Shown in pieces: positions 30,734-41,015 of a stretch of 64,000 nucleotides of DNA; position 1 is the stretch's first letter; the number at the start of each line of letters is the position of its first letter. The DNA is taken from NCBI GenBank assembly GCA_028288485.1, contig JAQBNO010000088.1:1-64000 (forward strand), written 5' to 3'. Under the pieces are notes generated by a model, which made no database searches, was not told the DNA's origin, and saw only the letters and a program-made list of their open reading frames with translations. The stretch is from Segetibacter sp. Lineage in GTDB: Bacteria > Bacteroidota > Bacteroidia > Chitinophagales > Chitinophagaceae. Made by a program: the position numbers and the translations under genes.

Positions 30734-33700
30734 TTACCCAACCATTTCGTTACTCAATATTCCCTCGAGCATTTCGATCTTATTTGCTTCAGGACAGGAA
30801 GTAAAAATTCCGTTGTCTGATCCTTCTCTCACGCCTCTTACAAACAAATATATTATGCCTCCAAAATGTTGCTCGTAATCAAAATCGGGCAAGCGGCTTT
30901 GGAGGTATTTTTTGGCAGCTACTGTGTACAGCAGGTATTGTAAATGGTAATTGTTTTCGCTCATTGCTGCCGCCAGCAGTTCTTTTCGATAATAATCAAT
31001 GGAATCGCCAAGGAAGTTTGACTTCCAGTCGAGGATGTAGTACTTGCCTGCGTATTCAAAAAACATGTCCATTTTACCGTTCATTATTCCTTCGATAGAC
31101 TCGTAATACTTTACGTTAATAAGGTTGTCACCTTCTCCTACCGAGCCAAGTTGAGAGGGACTGAATTCAGGAACATTAAAATCGAACTCTAGTTCGTTCA
31201 ACCGCTTTTCGACGGGTATGCCAGCGAGCGTAAAACTTCGGTCTGCCACTTTGATGTTTACATTTACAACGTGTTCCAATAGCTGCATCAGCATCGGGAA
31301 ATACTCCTGCCTGTATTTCGGCATAAACTTTTTCAACGCGCTTTCAACGTGATAGTGCCAAAATAGATTGTTGGAGAAGTCTATGTTTTCGAAAATGTCG
31401 TGCAACATATTGCCGGTTTTACTGCCTTTAATCAGTTGCTTGAAGACAAAATGATCGTATTCCCCATCGACACTATTTGAATTATTTTTAGGGGAGTTCG
31501 TATGCGTAGCAGCAAGCGATGTATAACTGATCTTTCTCCAGTTAACCTGAGAAAGGTGGAAGTTAACAGGCTTAATATTATTATTCGCCGGCACCCATTT
31601 CTCTGCTTTTGAATAATAATATTTATCGGGAATAGTGGGCGTTTCTTCAAAACGAATAAGGGCAGGATCTGCTCCTTTAAGAGAAGTTACAAAAGGCACT
31701 AAAGATGAGTCTTTGTAATAGTTTGCAAGACTTTTATTTATATAGCATTTATAAACAGCGCGTGTAATAGCCACATAAATCAGCCGGCGATTTTCCTGTT
31801 CGGTTTGTTCGTCTACTATTTGCTGTTGTTCGGGATTTAGTTGCTGACTGTCGGCAAAAATATAATCACCGGTTTCGGTATCCCTGAAACTGCAAAAACG
31901 GAAATGAATTTTTGTATCGAGGTCAAGAAATGGAGCGAAAACAATATTATATTCCAGTCCTTTACTCTTGTGCAGTGTTACAATTTTTACCGCTTCTTCA
32001 TCACTTTCCACCCGTTGTTCAAATTCATCACCTTCTGTTTGCATGCCGTCTATTCCCCGTTTTAACCAGCTTACAAGTTCAAGTGCTGAGAACTGTTTTT
32101 CTGACTGTACTTTATGCAATACTTCAATTACCTGGAAAAGGTTAGCAATAGTTCGCTCGCCGTTTTCGGTATGATGATTCAACAGCAGCGCCCTTACCTG
32201 GTAGTCGGAAACAAACTTCATTAAAACACTATACACACCATCTTTGTCCCAGATGTTTTTGTATTCCCTGAAGTCGTTTAAAACCGCTTCTTCGTTTAAC
32301 GCCAGTACGGCCTTAGTATCGTAGCCGGTAAAGGGAGACAACAAAGCTTTATTGATGGCTGATCGGTTCAGGTCAATCAACGCCTCTAATAGGTACAGCA
32401 CGTATACGGCTTCTTCCGATTGTAAGATTTTAGAATCGTCGATTGTAACAGCAGGAATTCCGCGCTTTGCAAGACAGGCTTTTACTGCAATTGCCTGTTT
32501 GTTTTTTCGTACCAGTATGCCTATGTCTGATGGTCTCACTCTTCGTGAAGTTCCTTTTTGATTGATAAAGTACTTTTCATTTTCGAGCAGTTGAATAATT
32601 TGTGCGGTAACTGATTCTGCTATTTCACCGTTGTTCTGGTTGCCATATATCGTTATCGGAACGTCATGTTGCCCGTTAAATAATAATGCTCCTTTTTTGT
32701 TATCTGCAGGAGATTCAACACTGATGTATTCAATTGAATGTTCCTGTCGATTAAAATAAAAAGTATCAAAATCTTCGTGAGGCTTAAAAAACAGGTTCAT
32801 AGCACCTATGAAGGGAGCAGATGAACGGTAATTAACGTTCATCCCATATTTATTATCGACCTCGTCCGATGCCTTGAAGTAGGTGAAAATGTCGGCCTTT
32901 CTCCATGCATAGATCGACTGTTTGGGATCGCCTATGTAAAACAAGATATTTTGTCCACTGGCAAAAGTTGTATGAAAGATCTCATACTGCAGTTTATCCG
33001 TATCCTGGAATTCGTCCACGAACACCGCCTGGTATTTTTTCTGAAGTGAAGAAACCAGGTTTTTATTGTTGTCGTGTACAACAGCTTTGTGAAGGTTTAC
33101 GATCATATCGTCGAAACCCAGCAAGCTGTTACGTTGTTTGTATTGATCAATTGCTTTTGTTACCGTGCCAATAGCATGACAATAAATTTTATTAATAACT
33201 GACCGCAGGATATCATTTTTTTCTTCTACCAGTTCATCACATTCTCCATGTTGTTCTATAATGTCTCCATATAACTTGTCGATATATCCTGTGCCTTTTT
33301 TGCTGACAACCAGGTTTACAAATTCGGCTGGCGTATCTACTAAATGTAACAAACTTGTTTTAGCATACCGGTTGCCTTCAGTTATGGATTTAAGGTGCGA
33401 TGCATTTTTCCTGATGTGATCATACACACATTCTTTTATTTCCTTGTCCTTTTCAGCCAGTTCTTTTATCGTATTTGAAAAGCTCTCCTGGTCCTCGTCG
33501 CAAATAGAATAGCTTTCGTTTTCGTCGTATTCAAAATATTTTTTGCCTGAAAGATGTTCCCTGATTACTGAAGTGATATCTGACCTGCTTAATCCGTGCT
33601 CTATCAATTGTCGCAGGAGGTTTACATTCATGGTCGTAATGTGCTGCCGCCAGAATTTATTCACTTCGCTTTCAATAAGCGTAACAATGTCCTTCAGCGT

Positions 33701-34132
33701 TTCAGACCCAAAAAGCTGGTTGGTCTCAAAAGCAAATTCAGTAAGGGTTTGCTGGCAAAAACTATGAATGGTAAGTACAGAAGTCTCGTCTAAAAACAAT
33801 ACGGCGTCTTTAAGTCGCTGTTGAACATCCTCTTTCGAGGTGCCGTTTATGGCCCGGGCAACCAGATCAGCAATCGTCAAATCAGCAATCGCAGCTCCAA
33901 GACTGGCCTTATGTGCCTGCCGGATAAACAATCTTATCCGCTCTTCAAGTTCAGCAACTGCGGCTTTGGTAAAGGTTACCATCAAGATCTGCCTGATAGA
34001 TATGTCTTTTTCCAAAACCAGGCGCAATACCATTATCGCAATGGAGTACGTTTTACCCGTTCCGGCACTGGCTTCTATGAGATTGCTGCCACTTAAAGGA
34101 ACGGTTGAAGCGTTGAAGTTTTTTGTTTGCAT
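30734..34132 (-). CDS. recB: RecB-type helicase-nuclease (exodeoxyribonuclease V beta subunit)
   Basis: A 1132-residue SF1A helicase with a C-terminal nuclease domain. Walker A EASAGTGKTYSIA near residue 18, motif Ia VTFTKAAVAELEERI, Walker B VFVDEFQDTDKLQYEIF, motif III YIGDPKQSIYAWRKAD, motif V VTLHKSKGLEYNIVF, motif VI RRLIYVAITRA. The RecB nuclease motif is in KMDMFFEYAGKYYILDWKSN, with HLQYLLYTVA after it. It resects double-strand breaks for recombination. No recC or recD is present in the 30 kb on either side, so partners must be elsewhere. The stop is close to a repeat; amt lies upstream on the same strand, 147 bp away. Confidence 0.93.
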   Translation of the reverse strand: MQTKNFNASTVPLSGSNLIEASAGTGKTYSIAIMVLRLVLEKDISIRQILMVTFTKAAVAELEERIRLFIRQAHKASLGAAIADLTIADLVARAINGTSKEDVQQRLKDAVLFLDETSVLTIHSFCQQTLTEFAFETNQLFGSETLKDIVTLIESEVNKFWRQHITTMNVNLLRQLIEHGLSRSDITSVIREHLSGKKYFEYDENESYSICDEDQESFSNTIKELAEKDKEIKECVYDHIRKNASHLKSITEGNRYAKTSLLHLVDTPAEFVNLVVSKKGTGYIDKLYGDIIEQHGECDELVEEKNDILRSVINKIYCHAIGTVTKAIDQYKQRNSLLGFDDMIVNLHKAVVHDNNKNLVSSLQKKYQAVFVDEFQDTDKLQYEIFHTTFASGQNILFYIGDPKQSIYAWRKADIFTYFKASDEVDNKYGMNVNYRSSAPFIGAMNLFFKPHEDFDTFYFNRQEHSIEYISVESPADNKKGALLFNGQHDVPITIYGNQNNGEIAESVTAQIIQLLENEKYFINQKGTSRRVRPSDIGILVRKNKQAIAVKACLAKRGIPAVTIDDSKILQSEEAVYVLYLLEALIDLNRSAINKALLSPFTGYDTKAVLALNEEAVLNDFREYKNIWDKDGVYSVLMKFVSDYQVRALLLNHHTENGERTIANLFQVIEVLHKVQSEKQFSALELVSWLKRGIDGMQTEGDEFEQRVESDEEAVKIVTLHKSKGLEYNIVFAPFLDLDTKIHFRFCSFRDTETGDYIFADSQQLNPEQQQIVDEQTEQENRRLIYVAITRAVYKCYINKSLANYYKDSSLVPFVTSLKGADPALIRFEETPTIPDKYYYSKAEKWVPANNNIKPVNFHLSQVNWRKISYTSLAATHTNSPKNNSNSVDGEYDHFVFKQLIKGSKTGNMLHDIFENIDFSNNLFWHYHVESALKKFMPKYRQEYFPMLMQLLEHVVNVNIKVADRSFTLAGIPVEKRLNELEFDFNVPEFSPSQLGSVGEGDNLINVKYYESIEGIMNGKMDMFFEYAGKYYILDWKSNFLGDSIDYYRKELLAAAMSENNYHLQYLLYTVAAKKYLQSRLPDFDYEQHFGGIIYLFVRGVREGSDNGIFTSCPEANKIEMLEGILSNEMVG

Positions 34133-34279
34133 TCAGGAGTAAACTTAAGAAAAATTGGCCGAATCGTACCACAGTTAAGCGGTATTTGGGTGCGTGACGA
34201 ATAGAACTGCTAAGCAATTAGCATTTCCTCAACCATAAAAAGAGAAAGATGGTTAGTATAAAAGCAAACCTTTCTCGAA

Positions 34280-35599
34280 TTACAACGTTTCTCCATGCTG
34301 GCTCAAATCCAGCCCTTCTTTTTCTTCGCTATCATTTACCCTGAGTGGAGTGATCAGGTCAGTAACTTTAAGTAGTATAAATGAAGCTATAATACAGAAG
34401 ACCGATACAGCTAACATAGCAACTAGCTGGATGAAGAAAAGCTTCGTTTCGCCGAAAATAAGCCCGTTATCTGCTATTGCCGGGTTTATATTCTTATTTG
34501 CAAAAACACCTGTTAGTAACATCCCTGCAAGACCTCCAACCCCGTGACAAGGGAAAACGTCTAAAGTATCATCAACAGAGGTGCGGGTACGCCATTCGAC
34601 CATTATATTGCTGATAATGCTACTAATAATTCCGACTGCTAAAGCGTGAGGGATACTGATAAATCCCGCCGCCGGGGTAATCGCTACCAGGCCAACTACC
34701 GCCCCTATGCAACTTCCCATTGCTGAAGGCAGGCGACCACGCATTGCATCAAAAATTATCCAGGAAAAAGCGGCAGCAGCGGAGGCCGTCATCGTGGTTG
34801 CCAATGCAGTAGCGGCAATATTATTGGCCCCAAATGCGGAACCGGCATTAAAGCCAAACCATCCAAACCACAATAAGCCCGTTCCTAATATTACATACGT
34901 TATACGTGCAGGTTTGTGAACCTGGTTATTTCTTGACTTTAAATAAATGGCGGAAGCGAGTGCCGCCCAGCCCGCACTCATATGAACTACTGTTCCTCCT
35001 GCAAAATCCAAAACGCCAAACCTCGCTAAAATACCATCGGGATGCCAGGTTGCATGGGCAATCGGGCAGTAGATGAATAAACTGAAAAGGACAATAAAGA
35101 CGATATAAGATTTAAAGCGAATTCGCTCAGCAAACGCCCCGGTAATTAGCGCGGGCGCTATAATGGCAAACTTTAATTGATAAAAAGCAAATAATATAAA
35201 AGGTATAGTGGGAGCCATTCTCCACGGTGCACCTTCCACCACTCCATTCATCATAAAAAAAGTTGCCGGATTGCCAAATACTCCAATAACGGAATCGCCG
35301 AAAACCATGCTAAATCCCACTATCACCCATAATACCGTTATCACAACCATGCAAATAAAGCTTTGGAGCATTGTTGAAATAACATTCTTTTTATTAACCA
35401 TTCCACCGTAAAAAAAAGCAAGGCCGGGGGTCATTACCAGGACCAATGCCGAAGAGGTTAACATCCACGCTGTATCCGCTCCATTTATTACAGTAAGGTG
35501 ATTTACAGGTGAAACGTCTCCCGAAAAGACGATTATCAGAACAACTAATAAAAACATAACAAGTACAGGAAAAATTACAGGACGGGAAGCCATGGACAT
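34280..35599 (-). CDS. amt: Ammonium transporter
   Basis: An Amt/Rh family membrane channel with an N-terminal signal-like helix followed by eleven helices. The ATG at 35599 (439 residues) is preferred to a TTG at 35644. Family motifs: DTAWMLTSSALVLVMTPGLAFFYGG, FDFAGGT-like LDFAGGTVVHMSAGWAAL with the first pore His, WFGWFGFNAGSAFGAN, and DVFPCHGVGGLAGML with the second pore His. It brings ammonium into the cell, usually under nitrogen control with GlnK; no glnK is next to it. The 15-residue cytoplasmic tail is short. Confidence 0.95.
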   Translation of the reverse strand: MSMASRPVIFPVLVMFLLVVLIIVFSGDVSPVNHLTVINGADTAWMLTSSALVLVMTPGLAFFYGGMVNKKNVISTMLQSFICMVVITVLWVIVGFSMVFGDSVIGVFGNPATFFMMNGVVEGAPWRMAPTIPFILFAFYQLKFAIIAPALITGAFAERIRFKSYIVFIVLFSLFIYCPIAHATWHPDGILARFGVLDFAGGTVVHMSAGWAALASAIYLKSRNNQVHKPARITYVILGTGLLWFGWFGFNAGSAFGANNIAATALATTMTASAAAAFSWIIFDAMRGRLPSAMGSCIGAVVGLVAITPAAGFISIPHALAVGIISSIISNIMVEWRTRTSVDDTLDVFPCHGVGGLAGMLLTGVFANKNINPAIADNGLIFGETKLFFIQLVAMLAVSVFCIIASFILLKVTDLITPLRVNDSEEKEGLDLSQHGETL

Positions 35600-35844
35600 A
35601 AAATGATTGATTAAAGACTTTAATTTTCCTAACAAGAGGGGCAAAATTGAGGGAAAAAGGCCTTACAAAAATTTCATTTTCATAAAATGTTTTTTCAAAT
35701 GTGAAAAAACTGGAACTTTTTTGATGAGATTAATTGAAGAGAAGACCTTTTGAGGCACATTTCAGCAGTAATTGGTCGAAGAGGAATGCCAGGACAAGAT
35801 TGTCGAAATATTTTTTTTCTTGAGATTCTTAATTACCAGGCAAA

Positions 35845-36738
35845 CTACCTTTTCTTATTTAGAGCACTTAGTTTTTCCCTTTTTATCGAGTATAAAGTGG
35901 ATTGTACCTCCTTTGTTTCTTCACAGGCAAAATAAATTTCGCCGCTGTCATTAAAAGCTATGCTCTCAATTTGCCAATCCCACGGTTTATCAGCAAGTTC
36001 GATCCGTTGCGTATTTCCTTCCAAAAAATTATTGCCCTTGAAATCTTTAAATAACAGGATGAAAGGATGCTTATGCCCTTTATTATAACCCGTAAGTGCT
36101 ACTTCGTTGTTCTGCCTATTAATGGATGCATCGGTGACCAGCCCTTTACTATCAAATGTGCCAATTGATCTTGCTATGTAATTCCCCGGCGTTTTTGGCA
36201 AACTAAAAAGTTCTGTCTGCAAGTCGGTGCGACGTTTTGTAAATAAATAAAGAGAATCGCCAAAGCTTAGGATCGACTCACAATCGTAGTTATTCTTTTT
36301 TTTCTTGTCAACTATCACATCGTTTGAGAAGCGAAAGGTTATTATTTCACCGGTTACTTCAGCATTTTTTTCCTTTCCAATTGAAGCTTTCGAAACTTTG
36401 ATCACCTGCCTTTCTTCACGGTCTCCTTCATTATCACCCAGGTCGCCTATATAAATATAATTGTCATCTTTTGTCACTGCTTCAACGTCTGATGCCTTTG
36501 CATTTGTCACTGACACCTCCTGCAGTAATTTTCCTTCTGCGTCGAGCTTATATACAACAGCTTTAGGTTTATCAGTTATTGCCCATAATTCGTTTCCATC
36601 TGCTACAATCCCCGAAATTTCATTTAGCGGTTTAGATAGCACTTCTTTCGAATCCAGTTCGCTGTGTGCCGACTTTTCCTGGCAACAGACCAGCAAACAC
36701 ACAAAGAAAGCAAGGGCTACTGTTTTCATAATTCTCAT
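35845..36738 (-). CDS. Lipoprotein, beta-propeller-like (SdiA-regulated/esterase-like type)
   Basis: A 297-residue protein with lipobox LLVCC. The mature region shows regular repeats of four-stranded blades: ISGIVADGNELWAITD, VTKDDNYIYIGDLGDNEGDRE, YDCESILSFGDSLYLFTKRR, IESIAFNDSGEIYFACEE. These resemble propellers in the SdiA-regulated and phytase/esterase-like families, where GDLGDN is a frequent strand-turn. No catalytic site can be assigned. ATG 36738 or 36729 are both possible starts. The 245-bp gap before it on the plus side and the upstream repeat suggest a single-gene transcript. Surface or periplasmic location expected. Confidence 0.65.
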   Translation of the reverse strand: MRIMKTVALAFFVCLLVCCQEKSAHSELDSKEVLSKPLNEISGIVADGNELWAITDKPKAVVYKLDAEGKLLQEVSVTNAKASDVEAVTKDDNYIYIGDLGDNEGDREERQVIKVSKASIGKEKNAEVTGEIITFRFSNDVIVDKKKKNNYDCESILSFGDSLYLFTKRRTDLQTELFSLPKTPGNYIARSIGTFDSKGLVTDASINRQNNEVALTGYNKGHKHPFILLFKDFKGNNFLEGNTQRIELADKPWDWQIESIAFNDSGEIYFACEETKEVQSTLYSIKREKLSALNKKR

Positions 36739-36861
36739 TTACTGATTTGTAACATTATTGTGCCAATGATATCAAAACCGTTAACCGGAAGTTAGCTAAC
36801 CCCTTAATTATTAATGATTCTAACTACTTTTTGGTGGAATAGTGTCTTGAGCCAGCTTTAG

Positions 36862-36920
36862 TTGCTGGATGTATCCCCGGTTGTGTCACTCCCTTCTACG
36901 GTATCTTTCCATAGCAACAG
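36862..36920 (+). repeat. Intergenic repeat copy, diverged core
   Basis: GTTGTGTCACTCCCTTCTAC at 36880-36899 (two changes from the core) followed by GGTATCTTTCCATAGC. Located between two minus-strand genes. Confidence 0.6.
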
Positions 36921-36986
36921 TTTTTGAAGAAAGTAAATTACGGCTACTTATCAATTTTTAGATTGAACAGAAGTATCAATCCTTAG

Positions 36987-37571
36987 CTATAAAGACGCTA
37001 AGGCCTTGTAATCATCTGCAGTATCGATATCTATGTTGCCCAAGGGGAAAGGGATGAGAGCCACCTCTTCACTATGCTTAACGAGGAGTTTTTTGGCTCC
37101 GTCCTGCCCTTTCAACAACAGCAATTCGGGAAATAACGACTTATCAAACAAAACAGGAACGCCTGCTGTATTATTGTAAAAAGAGGCGACTATTTTTTTT
37201 CCAGTCGATTTTTTTGCTTCTATTAATTGCTGAAGTAATAGGGAGTCTACGAACGGCTGGTCACACACCATAACGATTACGTAACTTATTGCAGGTTCTG
37301 CTTTTTGCAATTCATCTATGCCTAACCTTATCGACGATGCCATGCCTTCCTGCCATTGCGAGTTATGTATTATTCTAACCCGCAGGTTTTCTAATTCATC
37401 TTCGATTGGACCGGCATTTGCACCCAAAACAACGATAACCGGTGAGCAGCCAGAATGAATTGCAGTATCAATTGCCTGCTGTAACAACGTCTTACCCTTG
37501 AACTGCAGTTGTTGTTTAGGTTGCCCTAACCTTGTTGAAGCACCTGCTGCCAATAATACTAATCCTGTCAT
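36987..37571 (-). CDS. MobA/MocA-like nucleotidyltransferase
   Basis: A 194-residue NTP-transferase. LVLLAAGASTRLGQPKQQLQFKGKTLLQQA is the nucleotide-binding start of the MobA-like family, followed by NSQWQEGMASSIRLGIDEL, VMVCDQPFVDSLLLQQLI and GNIDIDTADDYKAL. The closest group is molybdenum-cofactor cytidylyl- or guanylyltransferase (MocA type). No molybdoenzyme or xdhC gene is close by, so the cofactor assignment is inference; other small NTP transfers are possible. Full length. Confidence 0.85.
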   Translation of the reverse strand: MTGLVLLAAGASTRLGQPKQQLQFKGKTLLQQAIDTAIHSGCSPVIVVLGANAGPIEDELENLRVRIIHNSQWQEGMASSIRLGIDELQKAEPAISYVIVMVCDQPFVDSLLLQQLIEAKKSTGKKIVASFYNNTAGVPVLFDKSLFPELLLLKGQDGAKKLLVKHSEEVALIPFPLGNIDIDTADDYKALASL

Positions 37572-37674
37572 AATTTAAAAATTCAATTGTTCGCAGGAAC
37601 AAGTCGCAACCTGTCCCTACAACACGATGCATATTATGCCGAATTTATTACAAAAAGATGAACGGATTGCCACC

Positions 37675-37790
37675 CTTCGGCTTTGCCCTGGGTTAACTGC
37701 TACGCTCAGTTCAATTTATAAATAAAAAGTTGAACTGAGCGTAGCAACGATGATTCATTAACTAGAAATGCCGGTAACCAAATAACAGAT
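37675..37790 (-). repeat. Hairpin-containing repeat element, copy A
   Basis: Perfect 17-base inverted arms (TGCTACGCTCAGTTCAA at 37698-37714, its complement at 37730-37746) around a 15-base AT loop. Flanks CCCTTCGGCTTTG and GGTTAAC on one side, AACGATGAT and ATGCCGGTAACCAAA on the other, match copy B at 52930-53055 in the opposite orientation. The remaining gap to 37890 is featureless apart from an ATGA tetranucleotide repeat (37883-37897) over the next start codon. Confidence 0.85.
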
Positions 37791-37890
37791 TGTTATAAAT
37801 AATGTTCGTGCAACGACGCGGAACGACCACCACATGGTACAAAACCATAAACAACGTAAATTTGTGGCCGTTTATAAAACCCATGAATGA

Positions 37891-40827
37891 ATGAATGCGA
37901 AGCTGAAGCAATTGGCGCGTGAACTGGAAGGTGAATTATATGATGACAAAAGGATGCGGATCCTTTATGCGACTGATGCCTCCGCCTACCGTGAGATGCC
38001 ACTTGCTGTTGCAATGCCACGAACTGTACAGGATATTAAAAAGCTTATTTCTTTTGCCCGTGCCGAAAAAACATCTCTAATTCCAAGAACTGCAGGTACT
38101 TCCCTCGCCGGCCAGGTGGTAGGAAATGGGATCGTGGTAGATGTATCGAAAAACTTCACTCAAATACTTGAGCTAAACACAGCTGAAAAATGGGTTCGTG
38201 TTCAACCAGGAGTGATCAGGGATGAATTAAACATTTTCCTGAAACCTCACGGCCTGTTCTTTGGCCCCGAAACTTCCACCGCTAACCGGGCTATGATCGG
38301 CGGAATGGTTGGTAATAATTCATGTGGTTCTAACTCTGTTGTTTACCGCAGTACACGTGAACACTTGCTTGAAGTAAAGGCATTACTCAGCGATGGTTCA
38401 GAAGTTGAATTCAAAACCTTTGGGCTTGATGACTTTCATGCTAAATGCGAAGGCGAAACGCTTGAGGCGAATATCTACAAAACTATTCGCCGCATTTTAA
38501 GCAACTACGATAACCAGGTTGAGATAAGGAAGCAGTTTCCTAAGAAAAGCGTTGAAAGACGAAATACGGGTTATGCTGTGGATGTTTTGCTGGAATCGGC
38601 ACCTTTTACTGCCGGTGGAGAGGACTTTAATTTTTGTAAACTTATTGCCGGTTCAGAAGGCACTTTGGCTTTTATTACCGAAATAAAAGTAAATGTTGTA
38701 CCACTTCCACCTAAAGAGCAGGGGTTGCTTTGCGTTCATTTTAATACGATTGATGAAGCTTTAAGAGCTAACCTTATTGCCTTAAGATATAACCCTAGTG
38801 CCAGCGAACTCATTGATCATTATATTTTAGAATGTACGAAAGACAATATTGAGCAAATAAAAAACAGGTTTTTTGTGCAGGGCGATCCCGGGGCAATATT
38901 GGTGGTAGAATATTCCCGGACCAGCCGGGAAGAGGTAATTGAAATCGCCCGCCAGGTGGAAGCTGATATGAGGGCTGAAGGATTGGGATATCATTTCCCT
39001 TTATTATTTGGTGACGATACCAAGAAGATCTGGACGTTGCGAAAAGCCGGCCTTGGATTACTAAGTAACCTACCGGGCGATGAAAAGGCTGTTCCGGTGA
39101 TCGAAGATACGGCGGTAGATGTGCACGATCTGCCTGCATACATTCGCGACTTTAACGAGATCCTTAAAAAGTATGACTTGTATTCGGTGCATTATGCACA
39201 TGCAGGCTCAGGGGAAATACATCTGCGGCCGATTATTAACCTGAAAACGGAGGAAGGCAACCGGCTCTTTCGAAAAATCGCAGAAGAAATTGCTACTCTC
39301 GTTAAAAAGTACGACGGCTCTTTAAGTGGCGAACACGGCGATGGAAGGCTTCGTGGCGAATTCATTCCGCAAATGATTGGTGAGAAAAATTACGAGCTAC
39401 TTAAAGAAATAAAACGTAGTTGGGACCCGCAAAACATTTTCAATCCGAATAAGATTATTGATACGCCATCGATGAATACCATGCTAAGGTATACGCCGGG
39501 CCAACAAACACCTGCTTTTAAGACCGTTTTCCGTTATCAAAACCAGGACGTATTGCAACACGCCGAGCAATGCAACGGTTCGGGCGACTGCCGTAAAACG
39601 CAATTATCGGGAGGAACTATGTGCCCGTCTTTCATGGCAACGCGTAGTGAAAGAGATACTACCAGGGCGAGAGCGAATATTCTCAGGGAATTTCTTACCA
39701 ACTCAACAAAAGTTAACAGGTTCGATCATGAAGAGATAAAGGATGTAATGGACCTGTGCATTAGTTGTAAGGGCTGTAAATCCGAATGTCCCTCGAATGT
39801 AGATATGGCGAAGTTAAAGGCGGAGTTCCTGCAACATTATTACGATGCTAACGGTGTTCCCTTTCGTTCGAGGCTGATTGCTAACTTCAATAATTCTGCA
39901 AAACTGGGAGCAATACTTCCGGGCATGTACAATTTTGTAATGACAAATAAAAGCATCAGCACCTTAGTGAAGAAGTTCTCTGGTTTTGCCGTTGAACGTT
40001 CAATGCCGACAATGTATAAGACGACCTTGAGAAGTTGGTTCGAAAAGCACCGGAAGGATGACGTTTCAGGGATGGCACGAAGAGGAAACCCGTCAACTAA
40101 AAAAGTGAATCTTTTCTGCGACGAGTTTACTAACTATAACGACACTGAGATAGGAATAAAGGCGATTTTATTATTGGAAAAGCTCGGCTACGAGGTAATG
40201 CTGCCGAAACACGGAGAAAGTGGTAGAGCGTGGCTATCTAAAGGGTTGCTTCGGGATGCTAAAAAGATTGCTCAAAAGAATGTTTCCATGTTAAGCAAGG
40301 TAGTTAGTGAAGACGCCCCTCTGGTAGGGATAGAGCCTTCAGCCATTCTCACTTTCCGCGATGAATATCCCGACCTTGCCGATGATGATCAGTTAGAGGT
40401 TACGCAGGAATTGTCGTCGAATACATACCTGATCGATGAATTTATTACCAAGGAAATTGCAAAGGGCAACATTAGCAAGGAGCAGTTTACGAAAGAGCAA
40501 AAGCTTATAAAATTGCATGGTCATTGCCAGCAGAAGGCGTGGAATGCTTTGGCTGCATCTGTTCACATGCTGTCGTTGCCGGAGAATTATAAGGTTGAAA
40601 CGATACCTTCCGGTTGCTGCGGCATGGCTGGCTCTTTTGGTTACGAGAAAGAGCATTATGATATCTCTATGCAGATCGGGGAACTGGTATTGTTGCCAAC
40701 CGTTCGTCAACAACCGGATGATGTGATAATTGCTGCCCCCGGAACCAGTTGCCGGCACCAGATAAAAGATGGAACAAAAAAGATTGCGAAACACCCAGTA
40801 GAGATTTTGTATGAGGCGCTGGTGTAA
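37891..40827 (+). CDS. FAD-linked oxidase / Fe-S dehydrogenase fusion (YdiJ-like 2-hydroxyacid dehydrogenase)
   Basis: A 978-residue three-part enzyme. Residues 15-500 are a GlcD-type FAD domain (PRTVQDIKKLISFARAEKTSLIPRTAGTSLAGQVVGNGIVVD, GVIRDELNIFLKPHGLFFGPETSTANRAMIGGMVGNNSCG, HYAHAGSGEIHLRPI, SGEHGDGRLRG). Then a ferredoxin-like region: NGSGDCRKTQLSGGTMCPS and C623xxCxxC with C633 (CISCKGCKSECP). The C-terminus has CCG motifs (GHCQQKAW, PSGCCGMAGSFGYEKEHY). This layout matches YdiJ-type D-2-hydroxyglutarate/D-lactate dehydrogenases that feed electrons to the respiratory chain. The substrate is not settled by sequence. Probably monocistronic. Confidence 0.92.
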   Translation: MNAKLKQLARELEGELYDDKRMRILYATDASAYREMPLAVAMPRTVQDIKKLISFARAEKTSLIPRTAGTSLAGQVVGNGIVVDVSKNFTQILELNTAEKWVRVQPGVIRDELNIFLKPHGLFFGPETSTANRAMIGGMVGNNSCGSNSVVYRSTREHLLEVKALLSDGSEVEFKTFGLDDFHAKCEGETLEANIYKTIRRILSNYDNQVEIRKQFPKKSVERRNTGYAVDVLLESAPFTAGGEDFNFCKLIAGSEGTLAFITEIKVNVVPLPPKEQGLLCVHFNTIDEALRANLIALRYNPSASELIDHYILECTKDNIEQIKNRFFVQGDPGAILVVEYSRTSREEVIEIARQVEADMRAEGLGYHFPLLFGDDTKKIWTLRKAGLGLLSNLPGDEKAVPVIEDTAVDVHDLPAYIRDFNEILKKYDLYSVHYAHAGSGEIHLRPIINLKTEEGNRLFRKIAEEIATLVKKYDGSLSGEHGDGRLRGEFIPQMIGEKNYELLKEIKRSWDPQNIFNPNKIIDTPSMNTMLRYTPGQQTPAFKTVFRYQNQDVLQHAEQCNGSGDCRKTQLSGGTMCPSFMATRSERDTTRARANILREFLTNSTKVNRFDHEEIKDVMDLCISCKGCKSECPSNVDMAKLKAEFLQHYYDANGVPFRSRLIANFNNSAKLGAILPGMYNFVMTNKSISTLVKKFSGFAVERSMPTMYKTTLRSWFEKHRKDDVSGMARRGNPSTKKVNLFCDEFTNYNDTEIGIKAILLLEKLGYEVMLPKHGESGRAWLSKGLLRDAKKIAQKNVSMLSKVVSEDAPLVGIEPSAILTFRDEYPDLADDDQLEVTQELSSNTYLIDEFITKEIAKGNISKEQFTKEQKLIKLHGHCQQKAWNALAASVHMLSLPENYKVETIPSGCCGMAGSFGYEKEHYDISMQIGELVLLPTVRQQPDDVIIAAPGTSCRHQIKDGTKKIAKHPVEILYEALV

Positions 40828-40849
40828 ATGTTGACGAATAAACTTGTTT

Positions 40850-40982
40850 GAAAGTTTTTTAGTTCCCTTCCAAAGATCTTTTCTGAACAGCCATTGCTTT
40901 CGATAGCATTGGAAGGCTTGTACTGTAATGCATTATTCAGCGTAGCAGTCTACCCTGAGCTCGTGGAAGGGTCGCATCCTTG
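40850..40982 (+). repeat. Intergenic repeat copy, diverged
   Basis: AAGTTTTTTAGTTCCCTTCC start, CAGCGTAGCAGTCTACCCTG in the middle and GAGCTCGTGGAAGGGTCGCA at the end, the same order as in 52930-53055. Confidence 0.55.
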
Positions 40983-40990
40983 TACATTTG
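40983..40990 (+). promoter_or_regulatory. -7 promoter element of the GH43-like gene
   Basis: TACATTTG, exact TAnnTTTG, 25 bp before the ATG. It lies at the edge of the repeat copy, so the repeat may have supplied part of the promoter. Confidence 0.45.
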
Positions 40991-41015
40991 TTCCTTTATA
41001 CACTAATAAAGCCAT

